In this document: piece after piece, positions 40,518-48,596 of the stretch | Layout: each line of letters opens with the position of its first letter | Position numbering within the stretch: the first letter of the stretch is position 1 | Translations under genes and position numbers: made by a program | Source: Pseudomonas sp. H9 | GTDB lineage: Bacteria; Pseudomonadota; Gammaproteobacteria; Pseudomonadales; Pseudomonadaceae | Length of the DNA stretch: 64,000 nucleotides | Direction of reading: 5' to 3' | Assembly: GCF_004353925.1 (NCBI RefSeq) | Contig: NZ_SMOK01000012.1 | Coordinates: forward strand, 124,001 to 188,000 | The notes under the pieces: model-generated | The model's input: only the letters and a program-made list of their open reading frames with translations | What the model was told of the DNA's origin: nothing | Database searches by the model: none

Positions 40518-40820
40518 CTAACTCGGAACAAAGATCCGTTGCACACCAACGCCATCAAGCACTGCATCAATCAGTGCACGTGCTGTTTCGATATGCTGGC
40601 CGACGCCAGAGACAATCGAGCGGTCGTTGAGCGTCAGGTGATCAACCGCATCGCTGACTGTGGCTTCGGCGTATCGCAGCAGTTGGCAGGCGTGAAGCAG
40701 CGCCTCTTCGGCGGGAATGCCGGCGCGGATGTTGAATATGTGGTTGGTGCCGAACGGGGTGTTGGCTGTGGAGGCATTGGCAAGGTTGAGTGTGGGGGGA
40801 TCGGGGACGATCTTTTTCAT
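40518..40820 (-). CDS. DUF3077 domain protein
   Basis: The 100-residue protein (MKKIVPDPPTLNLANAS...) has the DUF3077 pattern: a short N-terminus, PFGTNHIFNIRAGIPAEEALLHACQLL and a C-terminal helical part. It is small and soluble; its function is unknown. Its ATG overlaps the TGA of an upstream small frame (ATGA), and the pair is bracketed by two near-identical REPINs inside the ben cluster. Confidence 0.8.
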   Translation of the reverse strand: MKKIVPDPPTLNLANASTANTPFGTNHIFNIRAGIPAEEALLHACQLLRYAEATVSDAVDHLTLNDRSIVSGVGQHIETARALIDAVLDGVGVQRIFVPS

Positions 40821-40975
40821 GGTTGACCTCTATGTATGAGTGAGCAACCACGCCTCGCTGCTAAACGAAGGGTGGCAGCTGTACGCGGGTTAGCAGACCG
40901 GACACAGAGGAACCCGGCGCACCCGAAGGCGCCCCACGTACAACCGCCATAATAGCGGTGTGCCGTTGACCTCAT
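40817..40975 (-). CDS. Small uncharacterised ORF coupled to the DUF3077 gene
   Basis: A 52-codon frame from ATG 40975 (MRSTAHRYYGGCTWG...) is basic and cysteine-rich, with RSANPRTAATLRLAARRG. The frame continues open upstream, so an earlier start is possible. The stop overlaps the DUF3077 ATG by ATGA, typical of coupled genes. RTAATLRLAARR recalls the Ash/Icd-like small prophage proteins (weak resemblance). Could instead be a translated leader. Confidence 0.45.
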   Translation of the reverse strand: MRSTAHRYYGGCTWGAFGCAGFLCVRSANPRTAATLRLAARRGCSLIHRGQP

Positions 40976-41307
40976 ATGAATTGCCGGACTGCTAAATCCG
41001 ATCGCTGGAATGTCCAACGACGGCAGCAGCCTAGGCCCCAGCGGGACCGGGCGCAACAGAGCAACGGCGCCGGAAGTATGATTCAGAACGGTCTGACAGA
41101 AAACACCTACCGCGTCGCGATTTGTCACTGCTTCATGTATGAACTCCTTCGGTAGGAGCGGGCTTGCCCCGCGATTGCGAATGAACTGACACACCGCAAT
41201 CGCGGGGCAAGCCCGCTCCTACCGGAAACAAACCGTCCATCTTTCGGTTGGTCGCAAACCTGCGCTTTCGCTTAGACTGCCAAGATAACTACAACGAGTG
41301 TCCTGGT
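40976..41307. other. Interval between the DUF3077 pair and benR copy 2
   Basis: It holds the REPIN at 41152-41222 and probably the leader and promoter of the DUF3077 pair on the minus strand. No operator or second gene is recognised. The benR copy 2 promoter should lie at about 41225-41300; no clear sigma-70 match is seen. Confidence 0.4.
41152..41222. repeat. REPIN upstream of benR copy 2
   Basis: Same structure as the REPIN at 40441-40511 with one loop difference (TTGCGAATGAACTG) and one near the outer end of the right-hand arm. Together they bracket the DUF3077 pair. Confidence 0.93.
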
Positions 41308-42264
41308 ATGGAGAGTCCCCTGCTCAGTGAGCGCAGCCGGGTTTTCGATCGTGCCGACCCTTATGCCGTGTCGACCTACGTCAATCAGCATGTGGGTGTG
41401 CATAACATCCGTCTGCCGCGTTACGGGCATCCCGAAGCGTGTCTCGACCACCGCAAATTCGCCAGCCTTGATCTCTGCCGGATCAGTTATGGGGGCGAAG
41501 TGCGGGTGATGTCGCCTGCGCTGGAAAACGTCTTTCACCTGCAGATTCTGCTGCGGGGCCATTGCCTGTGGCGCCGTGGCAAGGATGAGCGTTTGCTTGG
41601 CCCGGGTGAACTGCTGCTGATCAACCCGGACGAACCAGTCGATCTGGCCTACTCGGCCGACTGCGAAAAATTCATTCTCAAACTGCCCAACCGCTTGCTG
41701 GAAAACGTCTGCGATGAACAGCGTTGGCACCGCCCCGACGAGGGCGTGCGCTTTATCCAGAGCCATTACCAGTTGCTGGCGCTGGAAGGATTTTCCGGGT
41801 TGCTGGCCATGGTCTGTCATGAAGCCGAAGCCAGTGAGCCACTGATCCGCGTGCAGGAGCACTACAGCCAGATCGTCGCCAGCAAGATGCTTACTCTGAT
41901 GCCCACCAACGTCAGCCGTGAGGCGTTGAACAGCCAGGCGGTGACTTTCGACCGGATTGCCGGTTACATCGAAGGCAACCTCAAGCTGGATATTTGCAGC
42001 GAGCAATTGGCGCGTCAGGCCAGCATGAGCCTGCGGTCGTTGTATGCGTTGTTTGAGCGCAATGCTGGGACCACGCCGAAAAACTACATCCGCGAGAAGA
42101 AGCTCGAACGCATCCACGCCAGCCTTGCCGACCCTAACTGCCCGGTACGCAGCATCACCGAACTGGCCATGGATTATGGCTTCGTGCACCTGGGGCGTTT
42201 CTCGGAAAACTACAAGTCGCTGTTCGGCGAACTCCCCTCCGATACCCTCAAGCGTCGTTCCTGA
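41308..42264 (+). CDS. benR: AraC/XylS-family benzoate regulator BenR (copy 2)
   Basis: The 318-residue protein begins MESPLLSERSRVFDRADPYAVSTYVNQHVGVHNIRLPR, typical of BenR. It has the C-terminal double helix-turn-helix (CSEQLARQASMSLRSLYALF; ELAMDYGFVHLGRFSENYKSLFGELPS). It lies directly before the benA operator, in the canonical benR position, so it is the better candidate for the classic benA activator. The paralogue at 36.6 kb has equal length. Confidence 0.9.
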   Translation: MESPLLSERSRVFDRADPYAVSTYVNQHVGVHNIRLPRYGHPEACLDHRKFASLDLCRISYGGEVRVMSPALENVFHLQILLRGHCLWRRGKDERLLGPGELLLINPDEPVDLAYSADCEKFILKLPNRLLENVCDEQRWHRPDEGVRFIQSHYQLLALEGFSGLLAMVCHEAEASEPLIRVQEHYSQIVASKMLTLMPTNVSREALNSQAVTFDRIAGYIEGNLKLDICSEQLARQASMSLRSLYALFERNAGTTPKNYIREKKLERIHASLADPNCPVRSITELAMDYGFVHLGRFSENYKSLFGELPSDTLKRRS

Positions 42265-42269
42265 CACTT

Positions 42270-42305
42270 TGCAGAAAACGGATAAAGGTCTGCACAAAGC
42301 GGATA
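42270..42305 (+). promoter_or_regulatory. BenR operator pair upstream of benA
   Basis: TGCA-N6-GGATA occurs twice, at 42270-42284 and 42291-42305, both exact matches to TGCA-N6-GGNTA and 21 bases apart, as in the XylS-regulated Pm promoter. The pair begins five bases after the benR stop and ends 65 bases before the benA start. Confidence 0.92.
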
Positions 42306-42370
42306 TTTGCCGTGCCCCTCGCTCCCTAACCTGACATGGCCTGACCACAATAACAACGGAGGCCCCGGCC

Positions 42371-43729
42371 ATGTCCCTGGGATTCGATTACATTAATGCC
42401 CTGCTTGAAGAAGATCAGGAGAAGGGCGTCTTTCGCTGCAAGCGTGAGATGTTCACCGACCCCCGTCTGTTCGATCTTGAAATGAAACACATCTTCGAGG
42501 GCAACTGGCTGTACCTTGCCCACGAAAGCCAGATTCCTGAGAAGAACGACTTCCTTACCACCACCATGGGGCGCCAGCCGATTTTCATCGCGCGCAACAA
42601 GGATGGTGTGCTCAATGCGTTCCTCAATGCCTGCAGCCACCGCGGCGCGATGCTTTGCCGACACAAGAGCGGTAATCGCTCGTCGTACACCTGCCCGTTC
42701 CACGGTTGGACCTTCAACAACTCCGGCAAGCTGCTCAAGGTCAAGGATCCGGTCGATGCCGGTTACCCGTCGAGCTTCAACTGCGAAGGTTCCCACGACC
42801 TGACCAAGGTTGCCCGTTTTGAGTCGTACCGTGGCTTTTTGTTCGGTAGCCTGAACCCGGACGTCGTTCCGCTGGTTGAGCACCTGGGCGAGTCGGCGAA
42901 GATCATCGACATGATCGTCGATCAATCGCCTGAAGGCCTGGAAGTGCTGCGCGGCTCTTCATCGTACATCTACGAAGGCAACTGGAAGCTGACCGCCGAG
43001 AACGGTGCCGACGGCTACCACGTCAGTGCTGTGCACTGGAACTATGCCGCTACCCAAAACCAGCGCAAACAGCGTGAAGCTGGCAGCGAAGTGAAAACCA
43101 TGAGTGCTGGCGGCTGGGCCAAGAGCGGTGGTGGTTTCTACTCGTTCGACAAAGGCCACCTGCTGCTCTGGACCCGTTGGGCCAACCCTGAGGACCGCCC
43201 GCTGTTCGAGCGCCGCGATGAGCTGGCTGCCGACTTCGGTCAGGCGCGCGCCAACTGGATGATCGAGAACTCGCGCAACCTGTGCCTGTACCCGAACGTG
43301 TACCTGATGGACCAGTTCAGCTCGCAGATCCGTATTGCCCGCCCGATTGCCGTGGACAAGACCGAGATCACCATTTACTGCATCGCACCGAAAGGCGAGA
43401 GCGCCGAGGCGCGTGCCCAGCGTATCCGTCAGTACGAAGACTTCTTCAACGTCAGTGGCATGGCCACCCCGGACGATCTGGAAGAGTTCCGCTCCTGCCA
43501 GATGGGTTACCAAGGCGGACGCGGCTGGAACGACATGTCCCGTGGCGCAACCCACTGGGTTGACGGCGCCGATGCCGCGGCCCAGGAAATCGACCTGCAT
43601 CCGCAAATGAGCGGTGTGCGTACTGAAGACGAAGGCCTGTTCGTACTGCAACACAAGTACTGGCAGGAAACCATGCTCAAGGCCCTCGAAGCCGAACAGC
43701 AGTTGATCCCAGTGGAGGCCGTGCAATGA
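42371..43729 (+). CDS. benA: Benzoate 1,2-dioxygenase large (alpha) subunit
   Basis: BenA holds the active site that makes the benzoate cis-diol. The 452-residue protein has the Rieske motif CSHRGAML...CPFHGWTF (Cys-x-His and Cys-x2-His) near residues 95-120, and the mononuclear iron ligands in [14 protein letters not shown] near residue 215-228. It shares four bases (ATGA) with benB. Confidence 0.97.
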   Translation: MSLGFDYINALLEEDQEKGVFRCKREMFTDPRLFDLEMKHIFEGNWLYLAHESQIPEKNDFLTTTMGRQPIFIARNKDGVLNAFLNACSHRGAMLCRHKSGNRSSYTCPFHGWTFNNSGKLLKVKDPVDAGYPSSFNCEGSHDLTKVARFESYRGFLFGSLNPDVVPLVEHLGESAKIIDMIVDQSPEGLEVLRGSSSYIYEGNWKLTAENGADGYHVSAVHWNYAATQNQRKQREAGSEVKTMSAGGWAKSGGGFYSFDKGHLLLWTRWANPEDRPLFERRDELAADFGQARANWMIENSRNLCLYPNVYLMDQFSSQIRIARPIAVDKTEITIYCIAPKGESAEARAQRIRQYEDFFNVSGMATPDDLEEFRSCQMGYQGGRGWNDMSRGATHWVDGADAAAQEIDLHPQMSGVRTEDEGLFVLQHKYWQETMLKALEAEQQLIPVEAVQ

Positions 43730-44214
43730 GCATTTCCTTCGAGCAAGTGCGCGACTTTCTCTATGAAGAAGCGCGTTACCTGGACGACAGCCAATGGGAC
43801 AACTGGCTGGAGTGCTACGCCGCCGACGCTACCTTCTGGATGCCGGCCTGGGATGATAACGACCAGCTCACCGAAGACCCACAACGGGAAATCTCGCTGA
43901 TCTGGTACGGCAACCGTGGCGGCCTGGAAGACCGGGTGTTCCGGATCAAGACCGAACGCTCCAGTGCGACCATGCCCGACACCCGAACCTCGCACAACAT
44001 CAGCAACATCGAACTGCTGGAACAGAACGATGGCGTCTGCAAGGTGCGCTTTAACTGGCACACCCTGAGCTTTCGCTACAAGACAGTGGACAGTCACTTC
44101 GGCACCAGCTTCTACACCCTTGATGTGCGCGGCGAACGCCCGCTGATCAAGGCCAAGAAGGTCGTGCTCAAGAACGACTACGTGCGTCAGGTCATCGACG
44201 TTTACCACATCTGA
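43726..44214 (+). CDS. benB: Benzoate 1,2-dioxygenase small (beta) subunit
   Basis: The 162-residue beta subunit supports the alpha3beta3 hexamer. It has the family N-terminus [21 protein letters not shown] and the C-terminal [15 protein letters not shown]. It overlaps benA and lies 24 bases before benC. Confidence 0.96.
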   Translation: MSISFEQVRDFLYEEARYLDDSQWDNWLECYAADATFWMPAWDDNDQLTEDPQREISLIWYGNRGGLEDRVFRIKTERSSATMPDTRTSHNISNIELLEQNDGVCKVRFNWHTLSFRYKTVDSHFGTSFYTLDVRGERPLIKAKKVVLKNDYVRQVIDVYHI

Positions 44215-44238
44215 ATCCAGCTTTCTGCGAGGTGTGCC

Positions 44239-45249
44239 ATGCACAAGATCGCCTTGAATTTCGAAGACGGGGTTACCCGTTTCATTGACGCCACTGCTGA
44301 CGAGACCGTGGCCGATGCCGCCTACCGTCAGGGCATCAACATCCCACTGGACTGCCGTGATGGCGCCTGCGGAACCTGCAAGTGTTTTGCTGAGGCTGGT
44401 CGTTATGACCTGGGCCAGGAATACATCGAAGATGCTTTGAGCGAAGAAGAAGCTGCTCAAGGTTTTGTACTGACCTGCCAGATGCGCGCCGAAAGTGATT
44501 GCGTGGTGCGAATCCCGGCCTCGTCCCAGGTCTGCAAGACTGAGCAGTCCAGCTACCAGGCCAGCATCAGCGAAGTTCGCCAGTTGTCCGACAGCACCAT
44601 TGCCTTGTCGATCAAAGGCGAAGCGCTGAGCCGTCTGGCCTTCCTGCCGGGGCAGTACGTCAACCTCGGCGTACCCGGCAGCGAGCAGACCCGCGCCTAT
44701 TCCTTCAGCTCACTGCAGAAGGATGGCGAGGTCAGCTTCCTGATCCGCAACGTGCCGGGCGGCCTGATGAGCAGCTTCCTGACCGGTCTGGCCAAGGCGG
44801 GCGACAGCATGACCCTGGCCGGTCCGCTGGGCAGTTTCTACCTGCGTGAAATCCGTCGTCCGCTGCTGCTGTTGGCAGGTGGTACCGGGCTCGCACCGTT
44901 TACCGCGATGCTGGAAAAAATCGCCGAAGAGGGCAGCGAACACCCGCTGCACCTGATCTACGGCGTTACCAATGATTTCGACCTGGTTGAACTGGACCGC
45001 CTGCAAGCCCTAGCTGCAAGCATTCCCAACTTCACCTTCAGCGCCTGCGTGGCCAACCCTGAGAGCCAGCATCCGCTCAAGGGCTACGTCACCCAGCACA
45101 TCGAGCCGCAGCACCTCAACGAAGGCGATGTCGATGTGTACCTGTGCGGCCCGCCGCCGATGGTTGAAGCGGTCAGCCAGTACATCCGCGAACAAGGCAT
45201 CACCCCGGCGAACTTCTACTACGAAAAATTCGCTGCTGCCGCTGCCTGA
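44239..45249 (+). CDS. benC: Benzoate 1,2-dioxygenase reductase
   Basis: BenC passes electrons from NADH to BenA. The 336-residue protein has an N-terminal plant-type [2Fe-2S] ferredoxin domain (CRDGACGTCKC, about residues 40-50, with a fourth Cys in LTCQMRA), then FAD-binding (RAYSFSS) and NAD-binding (GGTGLAPFTAM) domains. Fits the BenC order and length. Confidence 0.97.
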   Translation: MHKIALNFEDGVTRFIDATADETVADAAYRQGINIPLDCRDGACGTCKCFAEAGRYDLGQEYIEDALSEEEAAQGFVLTCQMRAESDCVVRIPASSQVCKTEQSSYQASISEVRQLSDSTIALSIKGEALSRLAFLPGQYVNLGVPGSEQTRAYSFSSLQKDGEVSFLIRNVPGGLMSSFLTGLAKAGDSMTLAGPLGSFYLREIRRPLLLLAGGTGLAPFTAMLEKIAEEGSEHPLHLIYGVTNDFDLVELDRLQALAASIPNFTFSACVANPESQHPLKGYVTQHIEPQHLNEGDVDVYLCGPPPMVEAVSQYIREQGITPANFYYEKFAAAAA

Positions 45250-45314
45250 TCCTGCTTTATGGGGCCGGGCGCATCGTGCGGGTACGGTCGGTCCCTTTTT
45301 TATTCGAGGTTGTC

Positions 45315-46076
45315 ATGAACAACAGATTCGATAACAAGGTCGTGCTGGTTACCGGCGCTGCCCAGGGCATCGGTCGCCGGTTGTGCGAGCGCTTGCTCGA
45401 AGAAGGCGCGACCCTGGTGGCGGTAGACCGCTCAGAGCTGGTACACGAACTGCGAGGCGAAGGCGTTCTGACCCTGACCGCCGACTTGGAGCAACACACC
45501 GAATGCAGCCAGGTGATGGCGGCAGCGGTGGAGCGGTTCGGTCGCCTCGATGTGTTGGTCAACAATGTTGGCGGCACTATTTGGGCCAAACCTTTCGAGC
45601 ACTACGAAGCCTCACAGATCGAAGCCGAAGTGCGTCGCTCGTTGTTCCCTACGCTGTGGTGCTGCCATGCAGCGTTGCCTTACATGCTTGAGCAGGGCAG
45701 CGGCGCGATCGTCAACGTTTCCTCCATCGCAACGCGTAGCGTTAACCGCGTGCCGTACGGTGCTGCCAAGGGCGGTGTGAATGCTCTGACTGCTTGCCTG
45801 GCGTTTGAAACCGCCGGCCGTGGCGTGCGGGTCAACGCTACTGCGCCGGGTGGTACCGAAGCACCGCCACGCCGGGTTCCGCGCAACAGCGCTGAGCAAA
45901 GCAGCGACGAGAAAGTCTGGTACCAGCAGATCGTCGACCAGACCATTGATAGCAGCCTGATGAAGCGCTACGGCAACCTCGACGAGCAGGTTGGCGCCAT
46001 TCTGTTCCTGGCCTCTGACGAGGCTTCCTACATCACTGGCACGGTGCTGCCAGTTGGCGGCGGCGACCTCGGTTGA
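45315..46076 (+). CDS. benD: cis-1,6-dihydroxycyclohexa-2,4-diene-1-carboxylate dehydrogenase
   Basis: BenD is the short-chain dehydrogenase that converts the benzoate diol to catechol, with release of CO2 and NADH. The 253-residue protein has the cofactor motif GAAQGIGR near residue 13, the serine in VNVSSIA, and the YGAAK catalytic Tyr-Lys pair. ATG at 45315 follows GAGG. The 18 bases between it and catB leave no room for a separate promoter. Confidence 0.95.
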   Translation: MNNRFDNKVVLVTGAAQGIGRRLCERLLEEGATLVAVDRSELVHELRGEGVLTLTADLEQHTECSQVMAAAVERFGRLDVLVNNVGGTIWAKPFEHYEASQIEAEVRRSLFPTLWCCHAALPYMLEQGSGAIVNVSSIATRSVNRVPYGAAKGGVNALTACLAFETAGRGVRVNATAPGGTEAPPRRVPRNSAEQSSDEKVWYQQIVDQTIDSSLMKRYGNLDEQVGAILFLASDEASYITGTVLPVGGGDLG

Positions 46077-46094
46077 GCGCCCCTGGAGATCTCG

Positions 46095-47216
46095 ATGAGT
46101 CATCCCTTGATTGAACGCATCTCGACGCTGATCGTTGATTTGCCCACCATTCGCCCGCACAAGCTGGCGATGCATACCATGCAGAAGCAGACCTTGGTGA
46201 TCATCCGTCTGCAATGCTCTGATGGCATCGAAGGTATTGGCGAGTCCACCACCATTGGTGGTCTGGCCTATGGCAACGAAAGCCCGGAAAGCATCAAGCA
46301 GAACATCGACAGCTACTTTGCACCGCTGCTGATTGGCCAGGACGCCAGCAACATCAATGCCGCGATGCAGCGTCTGGACAAGGTGATCAAGGGCAATACC
46401 TTTGCCCGCTCCGGTATCGAAAGTGCTTTGCTCGATGCGCAAGGCAAGCGTCAGGGGCTGGCGGTCAGTGAACTGCTGGGCGGTCGTGTTCGCGACAGCC
46501 TGGAAGTGGCCTGGACCCTGGCCAGTGGCGACACCGCGCGTGATATCGCCGAGGCCGAGCAAATGCTCGATCTGCGCCGCCACCGCATCTTCAAGTTGAA
46601 GATCGGCTCCAACGAAGTTGCCCACGACCTTAACCATGTCATCGCGATCAAGCGCGCACTGGGCGATCGCGCCAGTGTGCGGGTCGACGTTAACCAGTAC
46701 TGGGACGAATCCCAGGCGATCCGCGCTTGCCAAGTGTTGGGCGACAACGGTATCGACCTGGTCGAACAGCCGATTTCGCGCATCAACCGTGCCGGTCAGG
46801 TACGCCTGAACCAGCGCAGCCCGGCGCCGATCATGGCCGATGAGTCGATCGAAAGTGTCGAAGACGCTTTCAGCCTGGCAGCCGACGGCGCCGCGAGCAT
46901 CTTCGCGTTGAAGATCGCCAAGAACGGTGGCCCACGTGCCGTGTTGCGCACCGCACAAATTGCCGAAGCTGCAGGCATCGCACTGTACGGCGGCACCATG
47001 CTCGAAGGCTCGATCGGCACGCTGGCCTCGGCCCATGCCTTTATCACCCTGAACAAACTGACCTGGCACACCGAACTGTTCGGCCCCTTGTTGCTGACCG
47101 AAGAGATCGTTAACGAAGCGCCGGTCTACCGCGACTTCGCCCTGCACGTGCCCCGTACCCCAGGCCTGGGCCTGACCCTGGACGAAGAGCGCCTGGCGTT
47201 CTTCAGCCGCAAGTAA
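46095..47216 (+). CDS. catB: Muconate cycloisomerase
   Basis: CatB lactonises cis,cis-muconate to muconolactone. The 373-residue protein belongs to the enolase superfamily: KLKIGSN supplies the base lysine, DVNQYW, LVEQP and ADES supply the three metal ligands, and FALKIAKNGG the second lysine. It begins 18 bases after benD, so it is read as part of the ben operon rather than from its own CatR promoter. Confidence 0.95.
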   Translation: MSHPLIERISTLIVDLPTIRPHKLAMHTMQKQTLVIIRLQCSDGIEGIGESTTIGGLAYGNESPESIKQNIDSYFAPLLIGQDASNINAAMQRLDKVIKGNTFARSGIESALLDAQGKRQGLAVSELLGGRVRDSLEVAWTLASGDTARDIAEAEQMLDLRRHRIFKLKIGSNEVAHDLNHVIAIKRALGDRASVRVDVNQYWDESQAIRACQVLGDNGIDLVEQPISRINRAGQVRLNQRSPAPIMADESIESVEDAFSLAADGAASIFALKIAKNGGPRAVLRTAQIAEAAGIALYGGTMLEGSIGTLASAHAFITLNKLTWHTELFGPLLLTEEIVNEAPVYRDFALHVPRTPGLGLTLDEERLAFFSRK

Positions 47217-47227
47217 GGAGAGATGCC

Positions 47228-47518
47228 ATGTTGTTCCACGTGAAAATGACCGTGAACCTGCCCCTGGACATGGACCCGGCCAAAGCCGCGCAACTCAAGG
47301 CCGACGAGAAGGAACTCGCCCAGCGCCTGCAACGCGAAGGCAGCTGGCGTCACCTGTGGCGCATCGCCGGGCACTACGCCAACTACAGCGTGTTCGACCT
47401 GCCTAGCGTCGAAGCGCTGCACGACACCCTGATGCAGCTGCCGCTGTTCCCCTACATGGACATCGAAATCGATGGCCTGTGCCGTCACCCGTCATCGATC
47501 CACAGCGACGACCGTTAA
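47228..47518 (+). CDS. catC: Muconolactone delta-isomerase
   Basis: CatC converts muconolactone to 3-oxoadipate enol-lactone. The 96-residue protein starts MLFHVKMTVNLP, the family signature, and has the small ferredoxin-like fold length of a decamer-forming isomerase. Eleven bases after catB. Confidence 0.96.
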   Translation: MLFHVKMTVNLPLDMDPAKAAQLKADEKELAQRLQREGSWRHLWRIAGHYANYSVFDLPSVEALHDTLMQLPLFPYMDIEIDGLCRHPSSIHSDDR

Positions 47519-47556
47519 ACGCGAAACGCAGATAACAACAATTCGAGGTACATATC

Positions 47557-48489
47557 ATGACCGTGAAGATTGCTCACACTGCCGATGTCCAGAAATTCTT
47601 CGAAGAAGTCAGCGGCCTGAACAACGACTTGGGTAGCCCGCGCATGAAGCTGGTGACCAACCGTATCGTTAACGATGTGGCGCGCATCATCGAAGACCTG
47701 CAAGTGACCCCTGATGAATTCTGGAAGGCGGTGGATTACCTCAACCGCTTGGGCTCGCGCCAGGAAGCCGGCCTGTTGGTGGCTGGTCTGGGCGTCGAGC
47801 ATTACCTGGACTTGCAACTGGACGCCCAGGACGCCGAAGCCGGTATCAGTGGCGGTACCCCACGCACCATCGAAGGGCCGCTGTATGTTGCCGGCGCACC
47901 GATGGCGGAAGGCGAAGTCCGCATGGACGACGGCCAGGACCCAGGCACCGTAATGTTCCTCCAGGGCCGTGTGCTGGATGAGCAGGGCCAGCCAGTCGCG
48001 GGCGCCGTGGTAGACCTGTGGCATGCCAACACCCAAGGCACTTACTCATACTTCGACAGCACCCAGTCGGACTTCAACCTGCGTCGCCGTATCGTCACCG
48101 ACGCCGAGGGTCGCTACCGCGCCCGCAGCATCGTGCCGTCGGGCTATGGCTGCCCGGCAGACGGTCCGACTCAAGAGCTGCTTGATCAACTGGGTCGTCA
48201 CGGCAATCGCCCAGCGCATATCCACTTCTTCATTTCGGCACCGGGCTATCGTCACCTGACGACCCAGATCAACCTGGCCGGTGACCAGTACCTGTGGGAC
48301 GACTTCGCCTATGCCACCCGTGATGGCTTGATCGGTGAACTGCGTTTTGTTGAAGACGCGGCAGCAGCCGATGCCCGTGGTGTGGAAGGGCGCTTTGCCG
48401 AAATGGATTTCGACTTCCAGTTGCTCAGCGCACCGAAGCCTGCCTGTGAACAGCGCAGCAAGCGGCCACGGGCGTTGCAGGACGCCTGA
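47557..48489 (+). CDS. catA: Catechol 1,2-dioxygenase
   Basis: CatA cleaves catechol between the hydroxyls to cis,cis-muconate with non-haem Fe(III). The 310-residue protein has the iron-binding tyrosines in GTYSYFD and PSGYGCP and the histidines in RPAHIHFF. The N-terminal helical domain that binds lipid is present. It closes the catBCA set and is followed by a REP pair. Confidence 0.96.
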   Translation: MTVKIAHTADVQKFFEEVSGLNNDLGSPRMKLVTNRIVNDVARIIEDLQVTPDEFWKAVDYLNRLGSRQEAGLLVAGLGVEHYLDLQLDAQDAEAGISGGTPRTIEGPLYVAGAPMAEGEVRMDDGQDPGTVMFLQGRVLDEQGQPVAGAVVDLWHANTQGTYSYFDSTQSDFNLRRRIVTDAEGRYRARSIVPSGYGCPADGPTQELLDQLGRHGNRPAHIHFFISAPGYRHLTTQINLAGDQYLWDDFAYATRDGLIGELRFVEDAAAADARGVEGRFAEMDFDFQLLSAPKPACEQRSKRPRALQDA

Positions 48490-48506
48490 GTAACAGGTTG
48501 AATTGA

Positions 48507-48565
48507 TCGCGGGGCAAGCCCGCTCCCACAGGTAAACACACTGTGGGAGCGGGCTTGCCCCGCGA
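48507..48565. repeat. REP pair between catA and benE
   Basis: Inverted REP cores with a short spacer, in the same order as the pair between benK and benF. It may fold after the catA transcript and separate benE expression from it. Confidence 0.9.
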
Positions 48566-48596
48566 TGCTTTTAGAAGCCAATAACTGGACGATCCA

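Noticed and set aside
47232..47247. parS-like half site TGTTCCACGTGAAAAT at the catC start
   Set aside because: Only the left half matches parS, and these bases encode the conserved MLFHVKM start of CatC, which explains the match.
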